The notes under the pieces are model-generated. The model was not told where the DNA came from. It ran no database searches and worked only from the letters and a program-made list of their open reading frames with translations. A stretch of 64,000 bases of DNA from Winogradskyella arenosi (GTDB taxonomy: Bacteria > Bacteroidota > Bacteroidia > Flavobacteriales > Flavobacteriaceae). A program made the position numbers and the translations under genes. Positions 8,447 to 16,997 of the stretch are shown here, piece after piece (the first letter of the stretch is position 1; every line of letters starts with the position of its first letter). The stretch is from positions 893,203 through 957,202 of the forward strand of contig NZ_QPJO01000001.1 in the NCBI RefSeq assembly GCF_003337305.1. The letters are read 5' to 3'.

Positions 8447-9613
8447 GTGCAAGCTAAGACCATCCCTTCCATAACACCAGAACGATTTTTAGAAATCAGA
8501 AGTAAAACCGAACAGATTTGTAGCTCATTAGAGCCTGAAGATGTCGCCTTACAACCTGCCGATTTTGTATCGCCACCTAAATGGCATTTGGCGCATACCA
8601 CATGGTTTTTTGAACAATTTGTGCTCTCTGAATTTGATAAAAACTATAAAGTCTTTAATCCGGATTATGCCTACTATTTTAATAGCTATTACAATACGGT
8701 AGGAGACCGCGTATTAAGAGCAGAACGTGGATTAATGACTCGGCCAACTTTAAAATCGGTCTTAGACTACAGAGCTTATGTCAATGCATATATGGCCTCT
8801 TTTATTCAAAAAGGCTTAGCGTCAGATCTTGAAGGTATTATTGAGATTGGTTTGCAACACGAGCAGCAACACCAAGAGTTATTAATTTACGATATTAAAT
8901 ACATCTTTGGAAATCAACCCGCTTTTCCAACCCTTCATCATACGGTGCCTTTAACGGCAGAGCCTCAAACACAAGATTTTATTCCAATTGAAGAAGGTTT
9001 GTATACCATAGGGCATCAAAATGAAGGCTTTTGTTTTGATAATGAATTAGGCCAGCACAAGGTTTTTCTTCATGCTTATAACATTTCGAATCGTTTGGTG
9101 ACCAATGCAGAATATATAGAATTTATAGAAGCAGGTGGTTACGAAGATTTTAATCTTTGGCATGCTGAGGGATGGGATTATATTCAAAATGAAAAAATAA
9201 AAGCACCGCTATATTGGCATAACGTTAATGGAGCATGGATGCAATATACCCTTGGCGGTTTTACTGCAGTAGATGGTCATTTGCCTGTTGCCCACGTGTC
9301 GCTTTACGAAGCTTTTGCCTATGCGCAATGGAAAGGTTGTAGACTACCCACCGAGTTTGAATGGGAAGTAGCTTCAAGTCATTTTAACTATGGTCAACTT
9401 TGGGAATGGACCAATAGTGCTTACTTGCCTTACCCTCATTATAAAAAAGTACCCGGAGCTTTAGGCGAGTATAACGGTAAATTTATGGTGAATCAAATGG
9501 TGTTACGTGGAGCTTCCGTAGCAACCGCTAAAAACCATAGTCGAGCCACCTATCGTAACTTTTTTCAAGCGCACTTACGATGGCAATTTTCAGGAATTAG
9601 ACTCGCTAAATAA
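8447..9613 (+). CDS. egtB: EgtB-type iron sulfoxide synthase (ergothioneine biosynthesis)
   Basis: A 388-residue protein with an N-terminal DinB-like domain and a C-terminal formylglycine-generating-enzyme-like (FGE-sulfatase) domain, the architecture of EgtB. The three iron-binding histidines are visible as H50 (in WHLAH) and the HxxxH of HEQQHQE, H138 and H142. Arg88 and Arg91 (GDRVLRAERG) resemble the pair that binds the thiol substrate in mycobacterial EgtB. The FGE-like part includes LPTEFEWEVA and LRGASVAT. EgtB joins a cysteine-type thiol to hercynine using oxygen. The start is GTG, 9 bp after the hydrolase-OsmC stop. Which thiol donor is used, cysteine or gamma-glutamylcysteine, cannot be told; no egtA, egtC or egtE is nearby. 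Confidence 0.9.
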   Translation: MQAKTIPSITPERFLEIRSKTEQICSSLEPEDVALQPADFVSPPKWHLAHTTWFFEQFVLSEFDKNYKVFNPDYAYYFNSYYNTVGDRVLRAERGLMTRPTLKSVLDYRAYVNAYMASFIQKGLASDLEGIIEIGLQHEQQHQELLIYDIKYIFGNQPAFPTLHHTVPLTAEPQTQDFIPIEEGLYTIGHQNEGFCFDNELGQHKVFLHAYNISNRLVTNAEYIEFIEAGGYEDFNLWHAEGWDYIQNEKIKAPLYWHNVNGAWMQYTLGGFTAVDGHLPVAHVSLYEAFAYAQWKGCRLPTEFEWEVASSHFNYGQLWEWTNSAYLPYPHYKKVPGALGEYNGKFMVNQMVLRGASVATAKNHSRATYRNFFQAHLRWQFSGIRLAK

Positions 9614-9661
9614 ATAGACCAACACAACAATAAACAACGCTTCACTAATTTTTACACCTTT

Positions 9662-10603
9662 ATGACCAACACATTTGCACAAGACATTCTCGAGGGCTTA
9701 TCGGCGACAGAGAAACATTTGCCATCTAAATATTTTTATGATGATAATGGCAGCCGCATATTTCAGGATATTATGAACATGCCCGAATATTATTTGACGA
9801 ATTCTGAATTCGAAATTTTATCCATGCAATGTCAGCAAATTGTTCAAGCTTTAGAGTTTTCAGAACCTTTTAATATTTTAGAGTTAGGTGCTGGTGATGG
9901 GTTTAAAACCTTTAAACTTTTGGAGTATTTGGTCGCTCAAAATATCGATTTTAATTATGTGCCTATAGACATTTCTCAAGAAGCCATGGACATTCTTGAA
10001 AAACGCTTAAAAGAGCGCTTGCCTGGGCTTAACATAAAACCTCAAGTTGGGGACTATTTCAAGATTCTAAAAGAAAATAAGCAAAGCGAATTTCCCAGTT
10101 TATTATTGTTTTTAGGGAGTAATATTGGTAATTATTTGGAGCCAAAAGCCGAAGAGTTATTAGAACTCTTCAACAAAAACATGAAAAAAGGAGATAAGCT
10201 CCTCATCGGTTTCGACTTAAAGAAAAACCCAATTACCATTCAGCAAGCTTATTTTGATCCGCATGGCATTACCAAACGTTTTAATTTGAATCTATTATTG
10301 CGGATTAACAGAGAACTAGAAGCCGATTTTAAAATTGATGATTTCGATTTTTTTGCCCATTACAACCCAATAACCGGAGATGTAAAAAGTTATATTATTA
10401 GTCTTAGGGCGCAAACCGTACAACTTAAAGCTATTAATAAATCAATTACCTTTGATTACAATGAATTAATCTGGACCGAATTATCCAAAAAATATGCGTT
10501 AAACGAGATTGAAGCTTTAGCGCATAAAACGGCCTTTAAAGTGAATGCTAATTTTTTAGATTGCAAACACTACTTTACTGATAGTCTTTGGGAAAAAGGA
10601 TAA
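9662..10603 (+). CDS. egtD: L-histidine N-alpha-methyltransferase EgtD
   Basis: A 313-residue SAM-dependent methyltransferase that trimethylates histidine to hercynine, the substrate of EgtB. The SAM-binding loop is ILELGAGDGFKTFKL (about 76-90). The family's acidic and substrate-binding stretches are seen in YVPIDIS (99-105) and LGSNIGNYLEP (150-160), where the Asn fits the histidine-carboxylate ligand of known EgtD. It follows egtB by 48 bp, giving a two-enzyme core for ergothioneine as in many non-actinobacterial genomes. A separate beta-lyase (EgtE) for the last step is not in the window. The gene ends 71 bp before the phosphoesterase-barrel gene. Confidence 0.93.
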   Translation: MTNTFAQDILEGLSATEKHLPSKYFYDDNGSRIFQDIMNMPEYYLTNSEFEILSMQCQQIVQALEFSEPFNILELGAGDGFKTFKLLEYLVAQNIDFNYVPIDISQEAMDILEKRLKERLPGLNIKPQVGDYFKILKENKQSEFPSLLLFLGSNIGNYLEPKAEELLELFNKNMKKGDKLLIGFDLKKNPITIQQAYFDPHGITKRFNLNLLLRINRELEADFKIDDFDFFAHYNPITGDVKSYIISLRAQTVQLKAINKSITFDYNELIWTELSKKYALNEIEALAHKTAFKVNANFLDCKHYFTDSLWEKG

Positions 10604-10674
10604 AGATTAATTTTATAAGGATAAGAGTCAATACTTTCATTTTTAAACATCTTATTTTGTATTTTATTAAACCT

Positions 10675-13600
10675 ATGAGAAAACACTATCTACCTTTAGC
10701 ACTATTGACCTTATCGCTTTTTACAGCGTGTGCCACCTTTGAAGCCCAGTTTTTAAACGATTCTTTAAAAGAAAATAAAGCACCCGAAAAAGAAGTAGAA
10801 AGACGCTTTTATCTTATAGGCGATGCCGGAAAGGTAGATGAAGGCGAAATGTCTAAAGGCTTAAAAGGGTTTAAAACCTATATAGCAGGAAAAGAAACTA
10901 AGGACGATGTGGTGTTGTTTTTAGGCGATAATATTTATCCTGTTGGGCTTCCTGAAGAAGGAGATGCCGATAGAGCTGAAGCTGAAAAAGCTTTAGATGT
11001 TCAGGTGGAGGCTGTAAAAGATTTTAAAGGCGATGTGTTATTTATCCCAGGAAATCACGATTGGTATTCTAATGGCTTAAAAGGTTTAAAACGTCAAGAA
11101 AAATATATTGAAGATGCATTAGGAAAAAACACGTTTCAACCTGAAAGTGGCTGTCCACTTGAAGATATTGATATAGGAGATCATATCAAGCTAATTATCA
11201 TAGACACCCAATGGTATTTAGAAAATTGGAATAAGAATCCCACGATTAACGATAAATGTGAAATAAAAACGAGAGAACGTTTTTTTGAAGAGCTTGAGGG
11301 TGAAATAAAAAAAGCTCAAAATAGAACTACAGTAATTGCCATGCACCACCCAATGTATACCAATGGCGTCCATGGAGGCTATTATGGGGCAGAGAAACAC
11401 CTTTATCCTACACAAAGTAAAGTGCCACTTCCTGGCTTAGCAACGTTAATTACACAAGTAAGAACACAAGGCGGGGTGTCTATTCAAGACCGCTATAATG
11501 AGCGTTACAATGAATTAATGAAACGTATAGAAACCTTAACTTTTGATAAGGATAATATTGTCTTTGTTTCGGGCCACGAGCATACTTTACAGTATCTAGA
11601 AAATGAAAATATCAAACAAATTGTATCAGGGTCGGGCTCTAAAAAAGGCGCGGCTGCTTTAGGGACTCATGGTTTATTTAGTTATGGAGGTCAGGGTTTT
11701 GCTGAGTTGATTGTGTATAAAGACGGGAGCTCTTGGGTGAAATTTTTCACGGTTGAAAATGACGAGCCAACGCTTGTTTTTGAGCATGAAGTTATAGGCT
11801 TAAAACCTTCTTACGACATTTCAAAACTACCCGATACCTTTCCTAATGAAGTGACTGTATCTGTATATAGTAAAGAGGAAACTGAGAAATCTGGTTTTTT
11901 TGAATCCGTATGGGGCGATCATTATAGAGATGTATACAGTACTAAAATAAGAGCAAAAGTGGCCACTTTAGATACGCTATATGGCGGCTTAGAAATTGTA
12001 CGAAAAGGGGGAGGGCATCAAACCCGCTCCATGCGATTAAAAACTAAAGATGGTCGCGAGTTAAACATGAGAGCGCTACGAAAAAGTGCGACGCAATATT
12101 TACAAACTGTATTATTCAAAGAAACTTATATTCAAGATGAATTTGAACGCACTCAGGTAGAAGATCTCGTTTTAGATTTTTACACGGCAGCGCACCCTTA
12201 TGCCTTTTCTGTTGTTCCAGATTTATCAGATGCGGCTGAGGTTTACCATACCAACCCTAGACTTTTCTTTATTCCTAAGCATAAATATTTAGGGGATTAC
12301 AACGAAGAGTATGGTGGCGAACTTTACATGATTGAAGAACGTCCTGAAGAAAATTATACCCACGAGCGTAATTTTGGCTATGCGGATGATATTGAAAGTA
12401 CCCACGACATTATTGAAAAAGTTAGAGAAGACGAGGAGTATAAAATTGATGAGGTGGCATTTATACGTGCTCGTTTATTCGATATGCTAATTGGAGATTG
12501 GGACCGTCACCAAGATCAATGGCGTTGGGCGCAATTCGATCAGCCTAATGGCGATAAACTTTACAGGCCTATACCTAGAGATCGCGATCAAGTATTTTCA
12601 AATTTTGACGGTGCTTTATTAGATGTGATGCGTACTATAGCGGGTTCTGCAAAGCAACTTCAAATTTATGATGATAAGTTAGAGAATATTAAATGGATGA
12701 ACAACGCGGGGATTAAACTAGATCGTACGCTTATTCAACAATCGGGTATAGAGACATGGGTAGAGCAGGCGCAGTTTCTTCAAGATCATATTACAGATGC
12801 CGTTATTGAAAAAGCCTTTAAAAAAGTGCCCGAAGAAGTTCAGGATAAAACTTTAGAGGAAATCAAACAGAATTTAATCGGAAGACGCGGTAATCTGGTT
12901 GATATTGCCAAACGTTACCATAATTATTTAAATGAATTAGTCATTCTAACAGGGACGGATAAAGATGATTATATAGAAGTGATCCGCCAAGGTAAAAAGG
13001 AAACCCGCGTCGTAATTTCTAGAATTAAAGGTGGGGAAAAAGAAGATACTATTGTGGATCGGATTTTTAATAAAGACATTACGAAAGAGCTTTGGGTTTA
13101 CGGTTTAGATGATAAAGATGTCTTTGAGGTAAGCGGAAAAGGAAGCCGAAAAATATTTACACGTTTAATAGGAGGTCAAGAAAACGACACTTATAAAATA
13201 AAGTCGGGCCAACGCATTAAGGTCTACGATCACGAAAGCAAGAAGAATACCATTGAAGAAAATAAAGGTGCTATAGTACGCTTAACGGACGTTTATAAGT
13301 TGAATTTATTCGATTTTAATAAGAATATACTTTACCAAAGTGTATTGACTCCGGCGGTTAATTATAACCCTGATGACGGGGTGTCTTTAGGGCTGTCTTA
13401 TGTTTTAACCAAAAATGGGTTTCAGCGCAATCCTTTTTCAAGTCAACACCGGTTTAAAGGGGGCTACTTTTTTGCAACCGAAGGCTTCTCTTTAAATTAT
13501 GATGGTGAGTTTTCAAATATTATGAACGATTGGAATCTTCAGGTAGGAGGTCAATTTACTTCAGAAAATTACACCAATAACTTTTTTGGGTATGGAAATG

Positions 13601-14379
13601 AAACCGTGAATAATGATGACGACTTAGACTTGGATTATAACCGTGTAAAAACCAGTATTATTGAAGGCCATGTTGGGATTTCTAAAAAAGGAAATTTTGG
13701 TAGCGATTACGGTATTCAAGCTGTTTTTGAAGCTATAGAATTAGAGGCCACAGCGAACCGATTTATTACGGATTTTGTACCGGAGTCTTCAGAAGAATTC
13801 TACGAACGACAATATTTTACAGGTATTGAAGGGCAATTTAATTACGAGAGTTATGATACGCCTTTAAATCCGACACGTGGGATGGAATTCTTTATTCACG
13901 CTGGTGGGAAGTCGAATATCGATGACTTTGATCAAACCTATGGTTATATCAATGCCAACCTTGGGTTTTATAATGCCATATCTAAGAATAGAAAATTAGT
14001 CTTAAAAACAGATGTTAGAAGTCAGTTTAGAATTGGCGATGATATGATGTTTTACCAAGCCGCAAATATTGGTGGACACACCGGCTTACGTGGTTACAGA
14101 ACGGAACGTTTTACCGGAATGAAGTCCTTAGTAAGTAGTGCTGATCTGCGATACAGTTTTAATTCGTTTAAGACTAGAGTGCTGCCTTTACAAATTGGTG
14201 TTTTTGGCGGGTTCGATGTTGGTAGAGTATGGTTAAGAGATGATACTTCTAAAAAATGGCATAACGATTATGGTGGTGGATTTTGGGTCACCGCAGCAGA
14301 GTCTCTTTCCGGAACCTTTAATTTATTTAATGGTGAAGATGGACTTCGGTTTTCGTTTGGCTTAGGTCTTAACTTTTAA
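10675..14379 (+). CDS. Lipid-anchored metallophosphoesterase with kinase-like middle region and Omp85-type beta-barrel
   Basis: A 1234-residue envelope protein. I start it at the ATG at 10675, which gives a clean lipoprotein signal with Cys19 (SLFTAC); an ATG at 10588 would add 29 residues and overlap egtD. Residues about 40-370 form a calcineurin-like phosphoesterase: GDAG, LGDNIYP, GNHDWY, HHPMYTNG and GHEHTLQY supply the metal ligands. Residues about 440-760 have no common assignment; they contain RKGGGHQTRSMRL (from 443), GDWDRHQDQWRW (607-618) and RPIPRDRDQVF (632-642), reminiscent of CotH/HipA/FAM20-type kinase active sites. Residues about 850-1234 form an Omp85-like barrel with the loop-6 motif LRGYRTERFTG. 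A Cys anchor together with a barrel is unusual. DUF2254 follows after 9 bp. Confidence 0.85.
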   Translation: MRKHYLPLALLTLSLFTACATFEAQFLNDSLKENKAPEKEVERRFYLIGDAGKVDEGEMSKGLKGFKTYIAGKETKDDVVLFLGDNIYPVGLPEEGDADRAEAEKALDVQVEAVKDFKGDVLFIPGNHDWYSNGLKGLKRQEKYIEDALGKNTFQPESGCPLEDIDIGDHIKLIIIDTQWYLENWNKNPTINDKCEIKTRERFFEELEGEIKKAQNRTTVIAMHHPMYTNGVHGGYYGAEKHLYPTQSKVPLPGLATLITQVRTQGGVSIQDRYNERYNELMKRIETLTFDKDNIVFVSGHEHTLQYLENENIKQIVSGSGSKKGAAALGTHGLFSYGGQGFAELIVYKDGSSWVKFFTVENDEPTLVFEHEVIGLKPSYDISKLPDTFPNEVTVSVYSKEETEKSGFFESVWGDHYRDVYSTKIRAKVATLDTLYGGLEIVRKGGGHQTRSMRLKTKDGRELNMRALRKSATQYLQTVLFKETYIQDEFERTQVEDLVLDFYTAAHPYAFSVVPDLSDAAEVYHTNPRLFFIPKHKYLGDYNEEYGGELYMIEERPEENYTHERNFGYADDIESTHDIIEKVREDEEYKIDEVAFIRARLFDMLIGDWDRHQDQWRWAQFDQPNGDKLYRPIPRDRDQVFSNFDGALLDVMRTIAGSAKQLQIYDDKLENIKWMNNAGIKLDRTLIQQSGIETWVEQAQFLQDHITDAVIEKAFKKVPEEVQDKTLEEIKQNLIGRRGNLVDIAKRYHNYLNELVILTGTDKDDYIEVIRQGKKETRVVISRIKGGEKEDTIVDRIFNKDITKELWVYGLDDKDVFEVSGKGSRKIFTRLIGGQENDTYKIKSGQRIKVYDHESKKNTIEENKGAIVRLTDVYKLNLFDFNKNILYQSVLTPAVNYNPDDGVSLGLSYVLTKNGFQRNPFSSQHRFKGGYFFATEGFSLNYDGEFSNIMNDWNLQVGGQFTSENYTNNFFGYGNETVNNDDDLDLDYNRVKTSIIEGHVGISKKGNFGSDYGIQAVFEAIELEATANRFITDFVPESSEEFYERQYFTGIEGQFNYESYDTPLNPTRGMEFFIHAGGKSNIDDFDQTYGYINANLGFYNAISKNRKLVLKTDVRSQFRIGDDMMFYQAANIGGHTGLRGYRTERFTGMKSLVSSADLRYSFNSFKTRVLPLQIGVFGGFDVGRVWLRDDTSKKWHNDYGGGFWVTAAESLSGTFNLFNGEDGLRFSFGLGLNF

Positions 14380-14388
14380 TCTTATATA

Positions 14389-15726
14389 TTGAAAAGCTAC
14401 CTCTATAAAATATGGAATTCTCTAGAAAAACTAGAAAGTAATATTGCTTTTTATCCTTCTATAATCAGTGCCTTAGGCTTAATGTTTGCCTTTGTCATGA
14501 TTTATTTAGAAAGTCGTGGAGTCTCCAAATATTTAGTAGAGCACGCCCCCATATTAGTTGTTAATAATACGGAAACGGCAAGAAGTTTATTAACTACATT
14601 TATTGCGGGTTTAATTTCTATCATGGTATTTAGTTTTTCCATGGTGATGATTTTACTTAACCAGGCGTCAAGTAATTTCTCGCCAAGGGTATTACCTGGA
14701 TTAATATCTAATAGACGGCATCAAACCATATTAGGGATTTATAACGCCACCTTACTATACTGTATTTTTATTTTAGTTTCTATCGCGCCACATGGCAAGT
14801 CTTATCAAGTGCCAGGGTTCTCCGTATTGCTATCCATCATTTTTATGACCCTTAGTTTGGGAGCGTTTATTTATTTTATCCATTCCATTTCACAAGAAAT
14901 TCAGGTCAATACCATGATGGATAAGATTTTTAGAGCCTCTAAACGACGCTTAGAACATCTTATAGATTCAGAAAAACATATTGACGTAGACTTTGAAGAA
15001 ACTTCAGATTGGAAAGCTATTTCCGCTGTAAGTACAGGGTATATGCAAGATGTGAATTTAAAGAGTTTAATGACCTTAGCAGAAGAGCATCAACTGAAAA
15101 TTGCCATTGTGCCCGTAAAAGGCGCTTATATCTTAAAAGGTTTACCGGTTTTAAAGTATAAAGGAAAGGTTGATAAGGATAAAGACGACGATTTAGATTT
15201 AGAAAAACGATTGGTAGAAGCCATTACCTTTTCTAATAACGAGCTTATTGAAGACAACTATATTTTAGCCTTTAAGCAAATTACCGAAATTGCTTTAAAA
15301 GCTATGTCACCAGGAATTAATGACCCCGGAACCTGTATAAATGCTATAGATTATTTAACAGAATTGTTTGCCTTACGCTTGCAAAAAAAAGACCGTAGCT
15401 ATTATTACAATTCGGACGATGAAGCGCTTATTCATATTCAAACGGTAAGTTTTGAAGACTTACTCTATAATGTTATGGCGGCCATGAGAACCTATTGTAA
15501 GCACGATATTATTGTAGTTCAGAAATTGTTTGTGATGTTTCAATACCTCTTACAAACCGAAAGTGTTTTAAACACGGGGTACAAAGAATGTATTATTAAA
15601 GAAGTGATTCATCTTAGAAATGACGCTTTAAATAATCACCAAAATGATAGAGATATTGAAGTGATTAAATCCTATATTGCGAAGCTTAAAAATGTAACGC
15701 CTTCAGAATATTCCTTTGATATTTAA
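14389..15726 (+). CDS. DUF2254 family membrane protein
   Basis: A 445-residue inner-membrane protein. Four membrane helices are visible in the N-terminal half (about 22-42, 68-90, 110-130 and 143-165), with the family stretch NTETARSLLTTFIAGLISIMVF spread over 61-82; a cytoplasmic domain of about 280 residues follows and includes MSPGINDPGTCINAIDYL (about 305-322), a conserved DUF2254 segment. No function is established. The start is TTG at 14389, 9 bp after the preceding stop, which gives the family's usual N-terminus; there is no ATG close by. It is probably co-transcribed with the phosphoesterase-barrel gene. Confidence 0.85.
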   Translation: MKSYLYKIWNSLEKLESNIAFYPSIISALGLMFAFVMIYLESRGVSKYLVEHAPILVVNNTETARSLLTTFIAGLISIMVFSFSMVMILLNQASSNFSPRVLPGLISNRRHQTILGIYNATLLYCIFILVSIAPHGKSYQVPGFSVLLSIIFMTLSLGAFIYFIHSISQEIQVNTMMDKIFRASKRRLEHLIDSEKHIDVDFEETSDWKAISAVSTGYMQDVNLKSLMTLAEEHQLKIAIVPVKGAYILKGLPVLKYKGKVDKDKDDDLDLEKRLVEAITFSNNELIEDNYILAFKQITEIALKAMSPGINDPGTCINAIDYLTELFALRLQKKDRSYYYNSDDEALIHIQTVSFEDLLYNVMAAMRTYCKHDIIVVQKLFVMFQYLLQTESVLNTGYKECIIKEVIHLRNDALNNHQNDRDIEVIKSYIAKLKNVTPSEYSFDI

Positions 15727-15779
15727 TAGGGCTTGTTTACATTTTATAGGTGAAATTCTTAATTTGTAAATCACAGTCT

Positions 15780-16997
15780 ATGTCTAGTGTCAAGGATGTT
15801 ATAATAATTGGTGGAGGAGCTGCAGGTTTTTTTGCGGCGATTAATATTGCTGAAAAGCATCCTGAACTATCCGTCGCTATTTTAGAACGCGGGAAAGAAG
15901 GATTACAGAAAGTGAAAATCTCTGGTGGTGGACGCTGTAATGTTACCCATGCCGAATTTATACCATCGGAATTGGTACACAATTATCCTAGAGGCGAAAA
16001 AGAACTTTTGGGCCCTTTCCATAAGTTTATGACAGGAGATACGATTGCTTGGTTTGAAGAGCGTGGTGTGGCCTTGAAAATTGAAGATGACGGTCGTATG
16101 TTTCCAGCGTCAAACTCCTCACAAACTATTATTGATTGCTTCCTCTATGAAGCTAAAAAGCATAAGGTAGAAATTTTATATAACCACGCTGTAAAAAATA
16201 TAGAGGCTTTAGAACAGGGTTTTACCATTGAAACGTCTCAAGGTACATTTGAAACGGGTAAAATGGTATTGGCCACAGGAAGTAATCCTAAAGTGTGGAA
16301 ACTATTAGAAAATTTAGGACATACCATCGTGAAGCCTGTACCTTCATTATTTACCTTCGATATTAATGACAAACGGATTAAAGATATTCCTGGAGTGGTG
16401 GCAAAAGATGTGCAAGTAAAAATCTTAGGCACTACACTAGAGTCGGAAGGGCCTTTGTTAATTACACATGTTGGTATGAGTGCTCCGGCCATTTTAAAAC
16501 TCTCCGCTTTTGGTGCTGTAGAACTGGCACAAATGAATTATAACTTCAACATTGAAATAAATTTTATCGGTCTAGATGCTACAGCTTGCTTAGAAAAGTT
16601 AAAAGACTGTAAACAGGAAGAAGCAAAGAAAAATGTGGTGAATTTAGCACTGTTTAATCTGCCTAAACGCCTTTGGAAACAATTAGTATTAGCAGCTCAT
16701 ATTGATGAGAATGAGCGTTGGGCTAATTTAAATAAAGCGCAATTAGAAGCTTTGACAAATCAGTTAACTTCCGCTGTTTTTAAAGTTACCGGAAAAAGTA
16801 CCTTTAAAGACGAGTTTGTGACGGCTGGGGGTATCGATTTAAAAGAAGTGAATTTTAAAACTTTTGAAAGTCGTCGTATTCCTAATCTCTATTTTGCAGG
16901 TGAAGTCCTCAATATTGATGCTGTTACAGGAGGTTTTAATTTTCAGAACGCTTGGACTAGTGCTTATATCGCTTCAGAATCTATAGTCTTACGATAA
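15780..16997 (+). CDS. BaiN/HI0933-type NAD(P)/FAD-dependent oxidoreductase
   Basis: A 405-residue flavoprotein. The N-terminal Rossmann motif is VIIIGGGAAGFFAAINIA; then comes ISGGGRCNVTH, diagnostic of the HI0933/BaiN family, and near the C-terminus TAGGIDLKEV and TGGFNFQNAWTSAYIASES. Members are often labelled aminoacetone oxidase; BaiN in gut clostridia acts on bile acid intermediates, but most members have no proven substrate, and I do not assign one. I chose the ATG at 15780 because the GGGAAG motif then starts at residue 11; an in-frame GTG at 15750 adds ten residues. The 3' end overlaps the convergent histidine kinase gene by 34 bp. Confidence 0.88.
   Translation: MSSVKDVIIIGGGAAGFFAAINIAEKHPELSVAILERGKEGLQKVKISGGGRCNVTHAEFIPSELVHNYPRGEKELLGPFHKFMTGDTIAWFEERGVALKIEDDGRMFPASNSSQTIIDCFLYEAKKHKVEILYNHAVKNIEALEQGFTIETSQGTFETGKMVLATGSNPKVWKLLENLGHTIVKPVPSLFTFDINDKRIKDIPGVVAKDVQVKILGTTLESEGPLLITHVGMSAPAILKLSAFGAVELAQMNYNFNIEINFIGLDATACLEKLKDCKQEEAKKNVVNLALFNLPKRLWKQLVLAAHIDENERWANLNKAQLEALTNQLTSAVFKVTGKSTFKDEFVTAGGIDLKEVNFKTFESRRIPNLYFAGEVLNIDAVTGGFNFQNAWTSAYIASESIVLR

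Noticed and set aside
10588..10674. 29-residue N-terminal extension of the phosphoesterase-barrel protein
   Set aside because: It overlaps egtD, is basic and low in complexity, and would bury the lipoprotein signal that begins at 10675.
15750..15779. GTG start for the BaiN-type flavoprotein
   Set aside because: The ATG at 15780 puts the FAD motif at its usual distance from the N-terminus; the extra ten residues look like leader DNA.
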